This document shows, one piece after another, positions 9,203-16,757 of a stretch of DNA of 64,000 bases. The notes beneath the pieces are model-generated. The model saw only the letters and a program-made list of their open reading frames with translations. It was not told the origin of the DNA and ran no database searches. Source of the DNA: Aciduliprofundum sp. MAR08-339 (GTDB lineage: Archaea > Thermoplasmatota > Thermoplasmata > Thermoplasmatales > Aciduliprofundaceae); assembly GCF_000327505.1 (NCBI RefSeq), contig NC_019942.1, positions 310,001-374,000 on the forward strand, given 5' to 3'. The first letter of the stretch is position 1; each line of letters opens with the position of its first letter. The position numbers and the translations under genes are program-made.

Positions 9203-11005
9203 TTAATCCGAGTTTATGATTTTTAAATTTTTGACCTCAACAACCCTGATTTTTCCTGGAGGAAGCAAACGAAGGGCCTCATCTACGGAAACACCAAATT
9301 CGGAGGATACCTTCTTGGCAAAATCGTTCTTCTTCAAATCTCCCGGCTCTATTATCGCGTATCTCTCACTCTTTGCAGATACCGATGATACGGGACCGCA
9401 CATGAGAATCTTAACCCCCTGATACTCAATCTCACCCACAGCCAGACGCAAAGGAACCTTGTGGATGTAATTTCTCCTGCCATGTACAACCCAGGCACCG
9501 CGGGCAACGTACTCTCCGCTCTCTCCCATCTTGCTAACTTGCGAAGGATAGACCCAGTACGCGCTGAGATTTCCAAATCCCGCATTCCAGGCCTTGCTCA
9601 TACTCACAGCAAACTGGGCCGCCTCGTAAAGGGTTTTCTCTCCTATCTCCTTCCCTTCGGATTTGATCACCACACTCGGAGCGCCATGGATATCGGCATG
9701 CATGTAAAGGTCCTTATCACCCAGATGCTTTTTTACAACCTCCTCATTGGTCTTGGCATCCCTTCCTGCAATCACCAGTATGTCCTCTGAGCTTATGAAC
9801 CACCTGTACTTCTCAAACCAGAACCTGCGCCTAGATTTTCTTATCTCCCTCTTTTTCTTCTCTTCCATTTTCTTGACACTCTTGAGTTCCTCCTTCGCCT
9901 TTTCAAGGGCCTGCTGGGCCCCCTTTATCTTTTCCCTCATCTTCTTTGCCTTCTCGTAGTACAGGCTCGCATTTTCACCAACACTTTTGTCAACGCGGAG
10001 TTCAACAGGAACGCCTTCAATATCAAGCACCATGGTCTTTCCCCTTGCCCTGTAGGAAATCTCAGCCCCCTTAGCCTCACTCAAGGCACGCTCAACATCC
10101 CCAAAATGTGCGTATATCAGCTCACCAATCTTCCTACTTCTTTCCTCTTCCCGTGTGAATTTTTCGATGGTTTCCTCAATCTCCCTTATCCTGCGCTTTA
10201 TCCTCAGAACCTCGGGGCTCTCAACAGCACGCTCGCTCTTCAGATAGTTCACAAGGGCCTCGTTGAAAGTGTCAAATCTCGCTATGGAAGACGGGTACAT
10301 CTTAAGCGGAATGGGTGAGAAGAAATCCTCATAGAGAAATCCCCCTTCAAAATTGAAGAGTTCCAATATGGCCATTTTGAGATTTTCGCACTCAGATTTT
10401 TCAAGGGTTCTGGCACTCTTTTCCACATCGGCACGCAGGCATGCCTCCTCCGCGTACCTTCCGAGGTTGAATCTCCTCGCCACGGTCCTAACAACATCGT
10501 ACTTTGAATTCTCAATCTCATCACACAGGAGATCGATATCCCGAAGGGGATGCAGTGCCTGTGGAGGTGGTGTGTAATTCTCGTCCCGCATAACCCTGCG
10601 ATGCCTCCACTCTCTCTCCACAAAGGCCCTCTCAATTATTCCGTCCTTCACAACAACAACATTTCCATCGCCAAAAAGTTCCAGAACCAGTTGATAACCA
10701 TCCTGGGTTTCAAAAACAACTATCCTATCAAAATTCAACTGGTAAAATCGGAGTATCTTCCTTCCCGAAAACCTCTTGCGCAGGAACATGACGAACATGC
10801 TCGGCTCCATGGGTGTCTCCCTGCCCTGAAAAAATATCCAGCCCCGTAGATTCACATAAAGCGGACGGGTCTCACCCTTGTAAATTTTAAAAAGAAACTC
10901 CCTCTCACCCACCTGATATATTTTCTTGAAGAATCCACCCTCTATCTTCTCTCTATTCTCCTCAATCCACGCATGAATGTCCAGGGAGAGCATTGCATCC
11001 TTCAC
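9203..11005 (-). CDS. rqcH: RqcH/NEMF (Rqc2) ribosome rescue factor
   Basis: This 600-residue protein has NFACT architecture: an N-terminal NFACT-N domain (SLDIHAWIEENREKIEGGF), a central helix-hairpin and coiled-coil section (~280-400, rich in Lys/Glu), then the NFACT-R/DUF814 domain (DLYMHADIHGAPSVVIKSEG). RqcH binds large ribosomal subunits blocked by peptidyl-tRNA and adds C-terminal tails. The start is a GTG at 11005, giving the family-like MKxxM(S)LD opening; the ATG at 10993 is the alternative, with GAAGGA ahead of it. It is monocistronic. Confidence 0.92.
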   Translation of the reverse strand: MKDAMLSLDIHAWIEENREKIEGGFFKKIYQVGEREFLFKIYKGETRPLYVNLRGWIFFQGRETPMEPSMFVMFLRKRFSGRKILRFYQLNFDRIVVFETQDGYQLVLELFGDGNVVVVKDGIIERAFVEREWRHRRVMRDENYTPPPQALHPLRDIDLLCDEIENSKYDVVRTVARRFNLGRYAEEACLRADVEKSARTLEKSECENLKMAILELFNFEGGFLYEDFFSPIPLKMYPSSIARFDTFNEALVNYLKSERAVESPEVLRIKRRIREIEETIEKFTREEERSRKIGELIYAHFGDVERALSEAKGAEISYRARGKTMVLDIEGVPVELRVDKSVGENASLYYEKAKKMREKIKGAQQALEKAKEELKSVKKMEEKKKREIRKSRRRFWFEKYRWFISSEDILVIAGRDAKTNEEVVKKHLGDKDLYMHADIHGAPSVVIKSEGKEIGEKTLYEAAQFAVSMSKAWNAGFGNLSAYWVYPSQVSKMGESGEYVARGAWVVHGRRNYIHKVPLRLAVGEIEYQGVKILMCGPVSSVSAKSERYAIIEPGDLKKNDFAKKVSSEFGVSVDEALRLLPPGKIRVVEVKNLKIINSD

Positions 11006-11312
11006 ACTGGCAAAATGGATTCATACCTAAATAATTTTAGCTCAAAACCATAAGGATGTTAAAAAGTACAAAATGCTGATAAGGCTATTCAGTTAGAGGT
11101 AAATAAAACTCTCCATCTGTCCAACTCTCCTCATCACTCCTTGCAGCACTTATCAATATTCTGTTATCACCGTAGAGATGGAAAATCATAGTGCTTGTAG
11201 AACGCTTGATTAACTATAATGAGCAATTGAACCATTCAAATCTTCTCATCAACCATATAATAAAGAGTATAAACCATATTAATATGATTGAGGATAGCCC
11301 ATGTATAAGCAT
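11006..11312. other. Intergenic stretch holding only a decayed gene fragment
   Basis: Between rqcH and the small membrane protein gene there is no intact gene. The only recognisable content is a broken peptidase fragment at 11085-11235. The rest is AT-rich, with no hairpin or RNA gene that I can support. Confidence 0.6.
11085..11235 (-). pseudogene. Remnant of a C13/caspase-like peptidase gene
   Basis: Two short frames on the minus strand together resemble residues ~165-215 of the intact peptidase-like protein at 11752-12627. The first reads VQLLIIVNQAFYKHYDF and stops after ~22 codons. The second, one base shifted, reads GDNRILISAARSDEESWTDG and ends at a TAG at 11085-11087. The intact copy reads VLIVVNQACYSG and GENRILISAADSTHEAWTED at the same places, so a third copy once stood here. 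The putative catalytic Cys is Phe in the remnant. No start or N-terminal part survives. Confidence 0.75.
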
Positions 11313-11741
11313 TTAATTTCGGGCATCCCAAACTTTCTTTATAAATAAAAGAGAGATGTAAAGATAGGGTGTAAATATCAAAAGAAGCAACCATATTATA
11401 TTCATTACCATTGGAGAGGTATTATTTAGATTACTATCTACTGCGGGAGCAAACACGCCAACAGAGAAGGCATAAATAGAATAAAGAACAAAGTATACAC
11501 TATACCCTATCAATAAAATACCACTTGTTTTTTCCTTGGTGTTTGTGTCTGATGCGTAAAAGCAGAAGCCCATAATATACAAAATGGATATATTTATAAA
11601 CCAAAATATTAAGATGCCATTTGAAAATTCGATGATACATAACGAATAATAGGCAAAACACCAATCCAAGAAATAAATTAAAAATAAAAAAGATGCTGCA
11701 AGAGTTGCTACAATGTACCACCTATATTTTTCTGCAATCAT
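11313..11741 (-). CDS. Small four-helix membrane protein, unknown function
   Basis: I do not recognise the family. The 142-residue product has four predicted membrane segments (WYIVATLAASFLFLIYFL, ILIFWFINISILYIMGFCFY, ILLIGYSVYFVLYSIYAF, MNIIWLLLLIFTPYLYISLL) and almost no soluble part. An earlier in-frame start at 11792 would overlap the peptidase gene; the ATG at 11741 lies 6 nt after AGAGGG, which itself overlaps the upstream TAG, so translation is probably coupled. It is very AT-rich compared with the rest of the window, like the island it belongs to. It may be a partner of the C13-like protein. Confidence 0.6.
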   Translation of the reverse strand: MIAEKYRWYIVATLAASFLFLIYFLDWCFAYYSLCIIEFSNGILIFWFINISILYIMGFCFYASDTNTKEKTSGILLIGYSVYFVLYSIYAFSVGVFAPAVDSNLNNTSPMVMNIIWLLLLIFTPYLYISLLFIKKVWDARN

Positions 11742-11751
11742 TTTCATCCCT

Positions 11752-12627
11752 CTATAAGTATATTTTTTCTGGATTTGATCCGCTATGGACAATCATGGGA
11801 TAAGAGTAATGCTCATCATAATACTCCCCGTTATTGTGTTCTGCATAGTCTCCTTTCTGGTACATATATGATATTGATTTGGGATCGCCTATATTACCCA
11901 TACTCAATATAAAACCATTATATGTTGGGAAGAACAACTGACCATTTTCATATAACTTTTTCATTCTTCCCTGATAAATAAAGGCAAAATGCTCATAAGG
12001 AGTTTGAAGCCATATGCCAAAGACCTGAAATGCATCCTCTGTCCACGCCTCATGCGTACTATCCGCCGCACTTATCAGTATCCTGTTCTCTCCGGAGAGA
12101 TGCGACTTCATTGTACCGCTGTAGCAGGCTTGATTTACAACGATCAGAACTGCGTACTTCCTATTAGCATTGTTACCAAATGTTGTGTTTATATAATTCC
12201 CAAAGTCAGAATAAGATACACTCTCTCCCTGCCATCCAGGATGGCCCTCTGATGTCTGGGCATCAGCATTGCTTCTTATTCCAAATCCTCCCGGTCCACC
12301 ATGGGTAACAATTGTAATGAACAAAGAATCATGTACTGTGATCTTTGATGCTATATCATCCAGCGCATCTTTAATGTCGTATTTATTGGGAACATCCCAC
12401 ATCGCCTCTCCGTCAACTATGCTCTCCGTGGTTTTATCATGTCCTCTCCAGCCCCAGCTACCATCATATTTGGGATACCACCTTGATGACATAAGATATA
12501 CATTGTCTGGAGAGTAGTGGTAATCGTTCACCAATTTATTGTACATTGCCTTTCCGTCGTTCCAGAAAGCTGGCACACGCGAATACCTATGCACATCATA
12601 CAGAAAATACCAATCCTGGTTCTCCAT
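11752..12627 (-). CDS. C13/caspase-like (clan CD) peptidase domain, second copy
   Basis: The 291-residue product resembles the legumain/caspase fold: putative catalytic His in THGGPGG (~110) and Cys in VNQACYSG (~168), each after a hydrophobic strand (LFITIVTHGG, YAVLIVVNQA), with SGENRILISAAD after the Cys. Such enzymes cut after specific side chains, often outside the cell. The ORF has no signal peptide. Its ATG overlaps the end of the CBM9-like gene by 32 nt in another frame, and removing one G from the G6 run at 12636-12641 would fuse both into a single secreted protein. So this may be the peptidase half of a two-domain product, either broken or switched by the tract. The substrate is unknown. 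Confidence 0.72.
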   Translation of the reverse strand: MENQDWYFLYDVHRYSRVPAFWNDGKAMYNKLVNDYHYSPDNVYLMSSRWYPKYDGSWGWRGHDKTTESIVDGEAMWDVPNKYDIKDALDDIASKITVHDSLFITIVTHGGPGGFGIRSNADAQTSEGHPGWQGESVSYSDFGNYINTTFGNNANRKYAVLIVVNQACYSGTMKSHLSGENRILISAADSTHEAWTEDAFQVFGIWLQTPYEHFAFIYQGRMKKLYENGQLFFPTYNGFILSMGNIGDPKSISYMYQKGDYAEHNNGEYYDEHYSYPMIVHSGSNPEKIYL

Positions 12628-13579
12628 TATTCCATCCCCCCACGGGCACTATATGCCAGTTGAATTGTTGATCTTCCACATAAACAATGTTGAACGGAGA
12701 TATGCCTTTGTAAGAGAAATATGCATTTATATTTAACTTAATCTCAAAAATGTGCGCTTTGGTGGCATTCACATATGAGAATTCAAAATCTCCTTCAACG
12801 GAAGATTCAGGAATTTGATGCATTTCTCTATGGGGTATTGCGTATATGATGTAATTTTCCGTTATGATTCTTAATTCTTCATCTTCAGAATATTCAGCAC
12901 CTCTTATGATGAAAAGTACATAGAGATATTGCTCATCGTACTTTAAAGCGAGAGTGATATTCACTGGGCCATTGGTTATAGGTGCATATGGCCCACCATT
13001 TTTCCAGGATTGATTGTAAATATTTGCGTCGTTCCATTCTTCAGGATCTACTTTTCCGTCAATAACAGGCGCCTTTTTTGCGTGGCTTGCTTTTAACGGT
13101 GATAGTGCTTCCATACTTACGATGTTTGAATCTGTTGTCTCGTATGGAAGTTTTGGATGATATGGATTGTTTGCACTCTTGTATCGGGCAAACAACTCAA
13201 ATTTTCCAGTAGGTAGTTTTAAAATCTTCTTACCATTTTTCACATTCTGGAAAGAATAGAGGTTATCCGTATGCGTCCAGTTTTTCTCGGGTGAGAGAGG
13301 TAATGCAGTGCAGTTGGAAGGGGGCCTGTATAATTCCAAAGTGGTACCATTTGGGTACTGGAGGATGTATGTATATGCCACATTGGGCATAGGAATTGAC
13401 TTGTTTCCTTTGTTGAATATTGTAATGGTAACATTAAAATTTGTCTGATTGACAAGAATGCGTATCTCCAGATCTCTTTTTTCATTGGGAATTTCTGATG
13501 TGGTGATTTCATAGTAGGATAGGACGCCCACCAAAAGAAGAAGAATTACTATACTTATTGCTATCATGCCCTTTTTCAT
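12596..13579 (-). CDS. Signal-anchored protein with CBM9/DOMON-like domain
   Basis: The 327-residue protein starts with an uncleaved or cleaved signal (MKKGMIAISIVILLLLVGVL). A beta-rich section follows (~25-165) and then a region typical of CBM9/DOMON-like domains (APVIDGKVDPEEWNDA at ~180, then alternating strands). Those domains bind sugars or haem at the outer face. The ATG at 13579 was chosen over a GTG at 13588 because GGTGAGGAG lies before it. The frame ends with a short odd tail (NNGEPGLVFSV) just after a G6 run; with five Gs it would read on into the C13-like peptidase. Function is unassigned. Confidence 0.65.
   Translation of the reverse strand: MKKGMIAISIVILLLLVGVLSYYEITTSEIPNEKRDLEIRILVNQTNFNVTITIFNKGNKSIPMPNVAYTYILQYPNGTTLELYRPPSNCTALPLSPEKNWTHTDNLYSFQNVKNGKKILKLPTGKFELFARYKSANNPYHPKLPYETTDSNIVSMEALSPLKASHAKKAPVIDGKVDPEEWNDANIYNQSWKNGGPYAPITNGPVNITLALKYDEQYLYVLFIIRGAEYSEDEELRIITENYIIYAIPHREMHQIPESSVEGDFEFSYVNATKAHIFEIKLNINAYFSYKGISPFNIVYVEDQQFNWHIVPVGGWNNGEPGLVFSV
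12636..12641 (-). repeat. G6 tract at the CBM9-like/peptidase junction
   Basis: On the coding (minus) strand the sequence is GTGGGGGGATGG. With six Gs the CBM9-like frame ends 14 codons later. With five Gs the reading continues GTG GGG GAT GGA ATA ATG GAG into the C13-like domain without a stop. This is either a slip mutation or a phase-variable tract. Confidence 0.6.
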
Positions 13580-13589
13580 TCTCCTCACC

Positions 13590-14186
13590 TCACAGATAGG
13601 TATGGGCAGCTAAGTATCCGTCACTACTCTCTTCATGTGGGTTATATGACTCATCACCGTACCATGAACCAGAATATCCATTATCAGGATTATCTTCTAA
13701 TAGGGCATGCTGGTGAGTGGATAGCTCATTATATGCCCTATACGCCGCATAATAATAAGCTTCCTCAAAAGATACAAACCCATCTCCATTCCCATGAGAG
13801 TCTGTAGTATATGGATCTCCATCGGGGTTTGGTAAATCGCCATATCCTAATAAACCATCTCTAAATAATTCACCCCAACCATTGTCCTCCTCAACGTATT
13901 TAGTGGATGTCAATATTACTCTATTCTCTCTACTTAAATAAGAGATAATTCCTCCACTAAAACAAGGATGGAAAGCCAATACCATTCTCTTTGCCGTTAT
14001 GTTGTCCACAAGTTCCGCTATTTTCTTAAACGAAATAGTTATTGTATTATGGTAATCAATTAAAAAAGAGTGTTCTGGAGGAGAAACACCATGTCCAACC
14101 CAAAACAAGAATAAAAAATCATGAGTAGTCATCTTCCTCGATAGGGTATTGAATGCTGAAGTGATATTATCTAGCGTTGTATTCAT
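13590..14186 (-). CDS. C13/caspase-like peptidase fragment, first copy (C-terminal part)
   Basis: This 198-residue frame holds the active-site half of a clan CD-like peptidase: His in LFLFWVGHGVSPPE (~33) and Cys in MVLAFHPCFSGG (~75), then SRENRVILTSTK, parallel to SGENRILISAAD of the second copy. An Asp/Gly-rich stretch (DSHGNGDGFVSFEEAY, ~127-142) looks like an EF-hand-type calcium loop. In the same frame, upstream of the ATG, the sequence reads YYLGYGDAGREKVD back to a TA-rich tract, beyond which the other frame (14246-15448) supplies the domain's first strand and helix. So it is the 3' part of an interrupted gene. The ATG at 14186 has no clear ribosome site. Confidence 0.62.
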   Translation of the reverse strand: MNTTLDNITSAFNTLSRKMTTHDFLFLFWVGHGVSPPEHSFLIDYHNTITISFKKIAELVDNITAKRMVLAFHPCFSGGIISYLSRENRVILTSTKYVEEDNGWGELFRDGLLGYGDLPNPDGDPYTTDSHGNGDGFVSFEEAYYYAAYRAYNELSTHQHALLEDNPDNGYSGSWYGDESYNPHEESSDGYLAAHTYL

Positions 14187-14222
14187 ATCTACTTTCTCCC
14201 TTCCCGCATCCCCGTATCCAAG

Positions 14223-14251
14223 ATAATATATATATTATATATATATTATAT
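14223..14251 (-). repeat. 29-nt TA-rich tract interrupting a peptidase gene
   Basis: An almost pure A/T run, nearly its own reverse complement, lies between codons for KDENI and YLGYGD. It brings an in-frame TAA and, at 29 nt, also shifts the frame. A nine-base version would give DENIYYLGYGD, a natural join for this fold. This suggests expansion of a short AT repeat by about 20 nt. Confidence 0.65.
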
Positions 14252-15448
14252 ATTCTCATCTTTATAACCTATATTAACTAAGTAGTTATAAATACTATCA
14301 CAAAGATTTTGATACCACTTTTTATTTAATTGGGCAGGATCTCCATATATTATAACCGCGTATCTTTTATTGTAGTTCCTTGGCTCTTGCCATCCACCAT
14401 AGTATATTCCATAAACAACTTCATAATAATCACTCATCTCATCCCCATCCGAGTCCCATGCATACGCATAGGTCCCATAGTACCCAATCTCCTGCTTATC
14501 TGTTAGGCCATCATTGTCCGTATCCTCATCCCTCGGATTCGTGCCATGTTCATATTCTTCCTTATCATTCACTCCATCATTGTCCGTATCCACAAAATGA
14601 GGATCTGAAGTGACGAGAATGTGATGCCAATTATCGCCCGAGGTGCATACCCATATGTACCATCCTGCCTCTTCCAGGGAATCTGATAATCCATCTCCAT
14701 CTGTATCGTCATTGCTTCCTCCACCGCCACCATGGTCTATCACAGGCGGGTTGTAATCCATAACCTGTGCATCTCCATAATCCTTCTCATCTCCCACTAT
14801 ATCCATATTCACATCTTCATACACGCTTATCTTCAATTCTCTGAACCTGAACTTGCTCCGCTCCCAGTTCAGCCCGAATAAAATATCTCCATCTCTCCAC
14901 ACCTTCACCATATCCTGCCCATCCTCAAATTTTCTCTCTCCTCGCACAGTGCCATTATAAATCCCCGTTCTACCGTGCCCCTCCCTGTAAGGCACCCTCG
15001 TATAGCCCGTTCCATTATCTATGACCTCAAACCAGTTGCTCCCTATGCCCTCGTATCTCCACACTACCCTGTACTCAACACTCCTGTTGAAATGCAGGGT
15101 GAAAAGTGGATATAAAGGTGCACCTTCCTTAACCACGCTTCTCTGATAATACTCCAGAGTACCGCGAACTTCTATTTTTCCTCTATGCACAAATCCTATA
15201 GAAAGCACATGCCACCCGTTGTGGATGCTGCTCTCCATAAATCTCTTCTCAAATCCCATCTCTCTCCATCCTTTCCCGCTCTTTATCTCCACCACGGGAT
15301 AGACCCTCTCTACCAATGTTCTGTGCGTATGGATCTCTTTTATTACAGCATAATTTCTCTTTATCTTAACCATTATGTCCCCGTTGCTAAACACCTTGCC
15401 CACAAAATACCCATGCATGTCCTCTGAATTCCTTGAGTCTTTACCCAT
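14246..15448 (-). CDS. Secreted protein N-terminal part: beta domain, TSP3 calcium repeats, start of C13 domain
   Basis: This 400-codon frame has a beta-rich N-terminal region (1-235), a GGGGGS linker, then aspartate-rich thrombospondin type 3-like repeats (DTDGDGLSDSLE, DTDNDGVNDKEEYEHGTNPRDED, TDNDGLTDKQE, DSDGDEMSDYYE, ~245-365) which bind calcium outside cells. It ends with the opening of a C13-like domain (KRYAVIIYGDPAQLNKKWYQN) cut by the TA tract. No signal peptide is in this frame; a perfect one is encoded just upstream in another frame (15457-15512). The intact gene would have run 15512-13590, about 630 codons. Confidence 0.65.
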   Translation of the reverse strand: MGKDSRNSEDMHGYFVGKVFSNGDIMVKIKRNYAVIKEIHTHRTLVERVYPVVEIKSGKGWREMGFEKRFMESSIHNGWHVLSIGFVHRGKIEVRGTLEYYQRSVVKEGAPLYPLFTLHFNRSVEYRVVWRYEGIGSNWFEVIDNGTGYTRVPYREGHGRTGIYNGTVRGERKFEDGQDMVKVWRDGDILFGLNWERSKFRFRELKISVYEDVNMDIVGDEKDYGDAQVMDYNPPVIDHGGGGGSNDDTDGDGLSDSLEEAGWYIWVCTSGDNWHHILVTSDPHFVDTDNDGVNDKEEYEHGTNPRDEDTDNDGLTDKQEIGYYGTYAYAWDSDGDEMSDYYEVVYGIYYGGWQEPRNYNKRYAVIIYGDPAQLNKKWYQNLCDSIYNYLVNIGYKDENI

Positions 15449-15512
15449 TACCCCCCACTCCGCTCAGAAGGATGAGCATTACTACACCTGCTATTATTAA
15501 TCCTTTAAACAT
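15449..15512 (-). other. Signal-peptide coding fragment separated from its gene by a G6 tract
   Basis: An ATG at 15512, preceded by GAGGGGAT at good spacing, encodes MFKGLIIAGVVMLILLSGVG, a typical signal peptide, then meets a stop a few codons later. The coding strand has GTGGGGGGTAATGGG (G6 at plus-strand 15451-15456). With five Gs the frame continues GTG GGG GTA ATG GGT AAA GAC into the TSP3 protein. As written, translation from this site gives only a 24-residue peptide. Confidence 0.65.
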
Positions 15513-15544
15513 ATTTATCCCCTCAACCACATGCACCTTATTTG

Positions 15545-15605
15545 TGGTATTTAAATGTTATGTGAAAAATACCAGGATCACATAAAGAGACCTAAAATTA
15601 TTTTA
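15545..15605. promoter_or_regulatory. Divergent promoter region between peptidase island and GGR-type reductase
   Basis: CATTTAAATACC on the minus strand (about 15545-15556) precedes the signal-peptide start at 15512 by ~35-40 nt, leaving room for a short leader with GAGGGGAT. On the plus strand AAAATTATTTTA (15594-15605) lies ~25 nt before the GTG at 15627, as expected for a leaderless message. Confidence 0.45.
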
Positions 15606-15626
15606 CAATGCTTCCTATCCAGAAGA

Positions 15627-16757
15627 GTGTACGATGTGATAATCGTTGGAGCAGGGCCCATCGGTCTGTTCATAGGAAAGGAGTTATCCTCCATGGGCTA
15701 CGATACCCTGATTCTTGAGGAGCACAGTGAGATAGGAAATCCGTGCCACTGCTCCGGCCTGTTTTCCTGGCACATATTTGACATGGTTGGCAAGATAGGA
15801 ATCCTGCACGAAGCAAAGTACGCCACCATCCACGCTCCGGATGGAAGTACCCTGAGCATCGGAGATGGAAGAACCCAGGGATATGTGGTTGACAGGGTTA
15901 AATTTGACAGGGAGATGGCAAAGAGAGCGGTTGAAAAGGGTGCAGAAATTCACCTGAAGGAGAGGGTGCTCCATGTGAATTATCCTGTAGTAAAAACAAG
16001 AAAAAACGAGTACAGGGCAAACATAATTGTTGGGGCGGATGGAATAAACAGCGTGGTTCGTAAAAAAATTGGTGTGAGGTTGCGAAAAATTCTGGGTGCA
16101 GCCCAGGTTATAGCCAGGTATCCTGTTGATAACCTAGAAAAGGTGGATATATACCTTGGTTCAAAGGTGGCACCTGGATTCTTCGCCTGGAAAATTCCAC
16201 TATTTGACAATCTGGTTAAAATAGGCCTCGCAAGTTATGGAAACTCGTGGATGTATTTGAAATCTCTTCTCAAGAGAATGAATGCAAGAGCGTTATCCAT
16301 CTCAGGAGGGGGAATACCCATTGGTACCGTTGAGAGAACATACAGCAAGGGTATGCTCATAGTTGGCGATGCAGCTGGCCATGTGAAGGCAACAAGCGGG
16401 GGTGGAGTGTATCCTGGACTTATGGCGGCCAGATGTGCTGTGAAAATTATTGATAAGGCACTATCCATTGGAGACTACTCATCCTCTATCCTCAGCGAAT
16501 ACGAAAACTGCTGGAAAAAAACCATAGGAAAGGAGTTGAAAAATGCTCTTTACCTCCACAGGATATACAGAAAAATAAGGGATGAGGACTTCAACAGGAT
16601 AATAAAGGATCTGAACGAGCAGAGGATAATTGAGGTGATAAACGAGTACGGAGATATTGATTACCCCTCCCGTGTAGCGACAAGGGTCCTCAGAAGAAAA
16701 CCCTCCTTGCTCAAATACCTCAGTATTCCTGCAAGACCCTATCGTAAACAGATTTGA
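15627..16757 (+). CDS. Geranylgeranyl reductase family FAD-dependent oxidoreductase
   Basis: The 376-residue flavoprotein begins YDVIIVGAGPIGLFIGKEL (Rossmann GxGxxG for FAD), has the Cys-rich NPCHCSGLFS of this family and the second FAD motif VGDAAGHVKATSGGGVYPGL. Relatives reduce the double bonds of isoprenoid chains in archaeal membrane lipids. The frame is open from 15555, but homologues start at YDVIIVG and a TATA box sits ~25 nt before the GTG at 15627. The exact lipid substrate is not settled. It converges with xerA, overlapping by 38 nt. Confidence 0.88.
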   Translation: MYDVIIVGAGPIGLFIGKELSSMGYDTLILEEHSEIGNPCHCSGLFSWHIFDMVGKIGILHEAKYATIHAPDGSTLSIGDGRTQGYVVDRVKFDREMAKRAVEKGAEIHLKERVLHVNYPVVKTRKNEYRANIIVGADGINSVVRKKIGVRLRKILGAAQVIARYPVDNLEKVDIYLGSKVAPGFFAWKIPLFDNLVKIGLASYGNSWMYLKSLLKRMNARALSISGGGIPIGTVERTYSKGMLIVGDAAGHVKATSGGGVYPGLMAARCAVKIIDKALSIGDYSSSILSEYENCWKKTIGKELKNALYLHRIYRKIRDEDFNRIIKDLNEQRIIEVINEYGDIDYPSRVATRVLRRKPSLLKYLSIPARPYRKQI

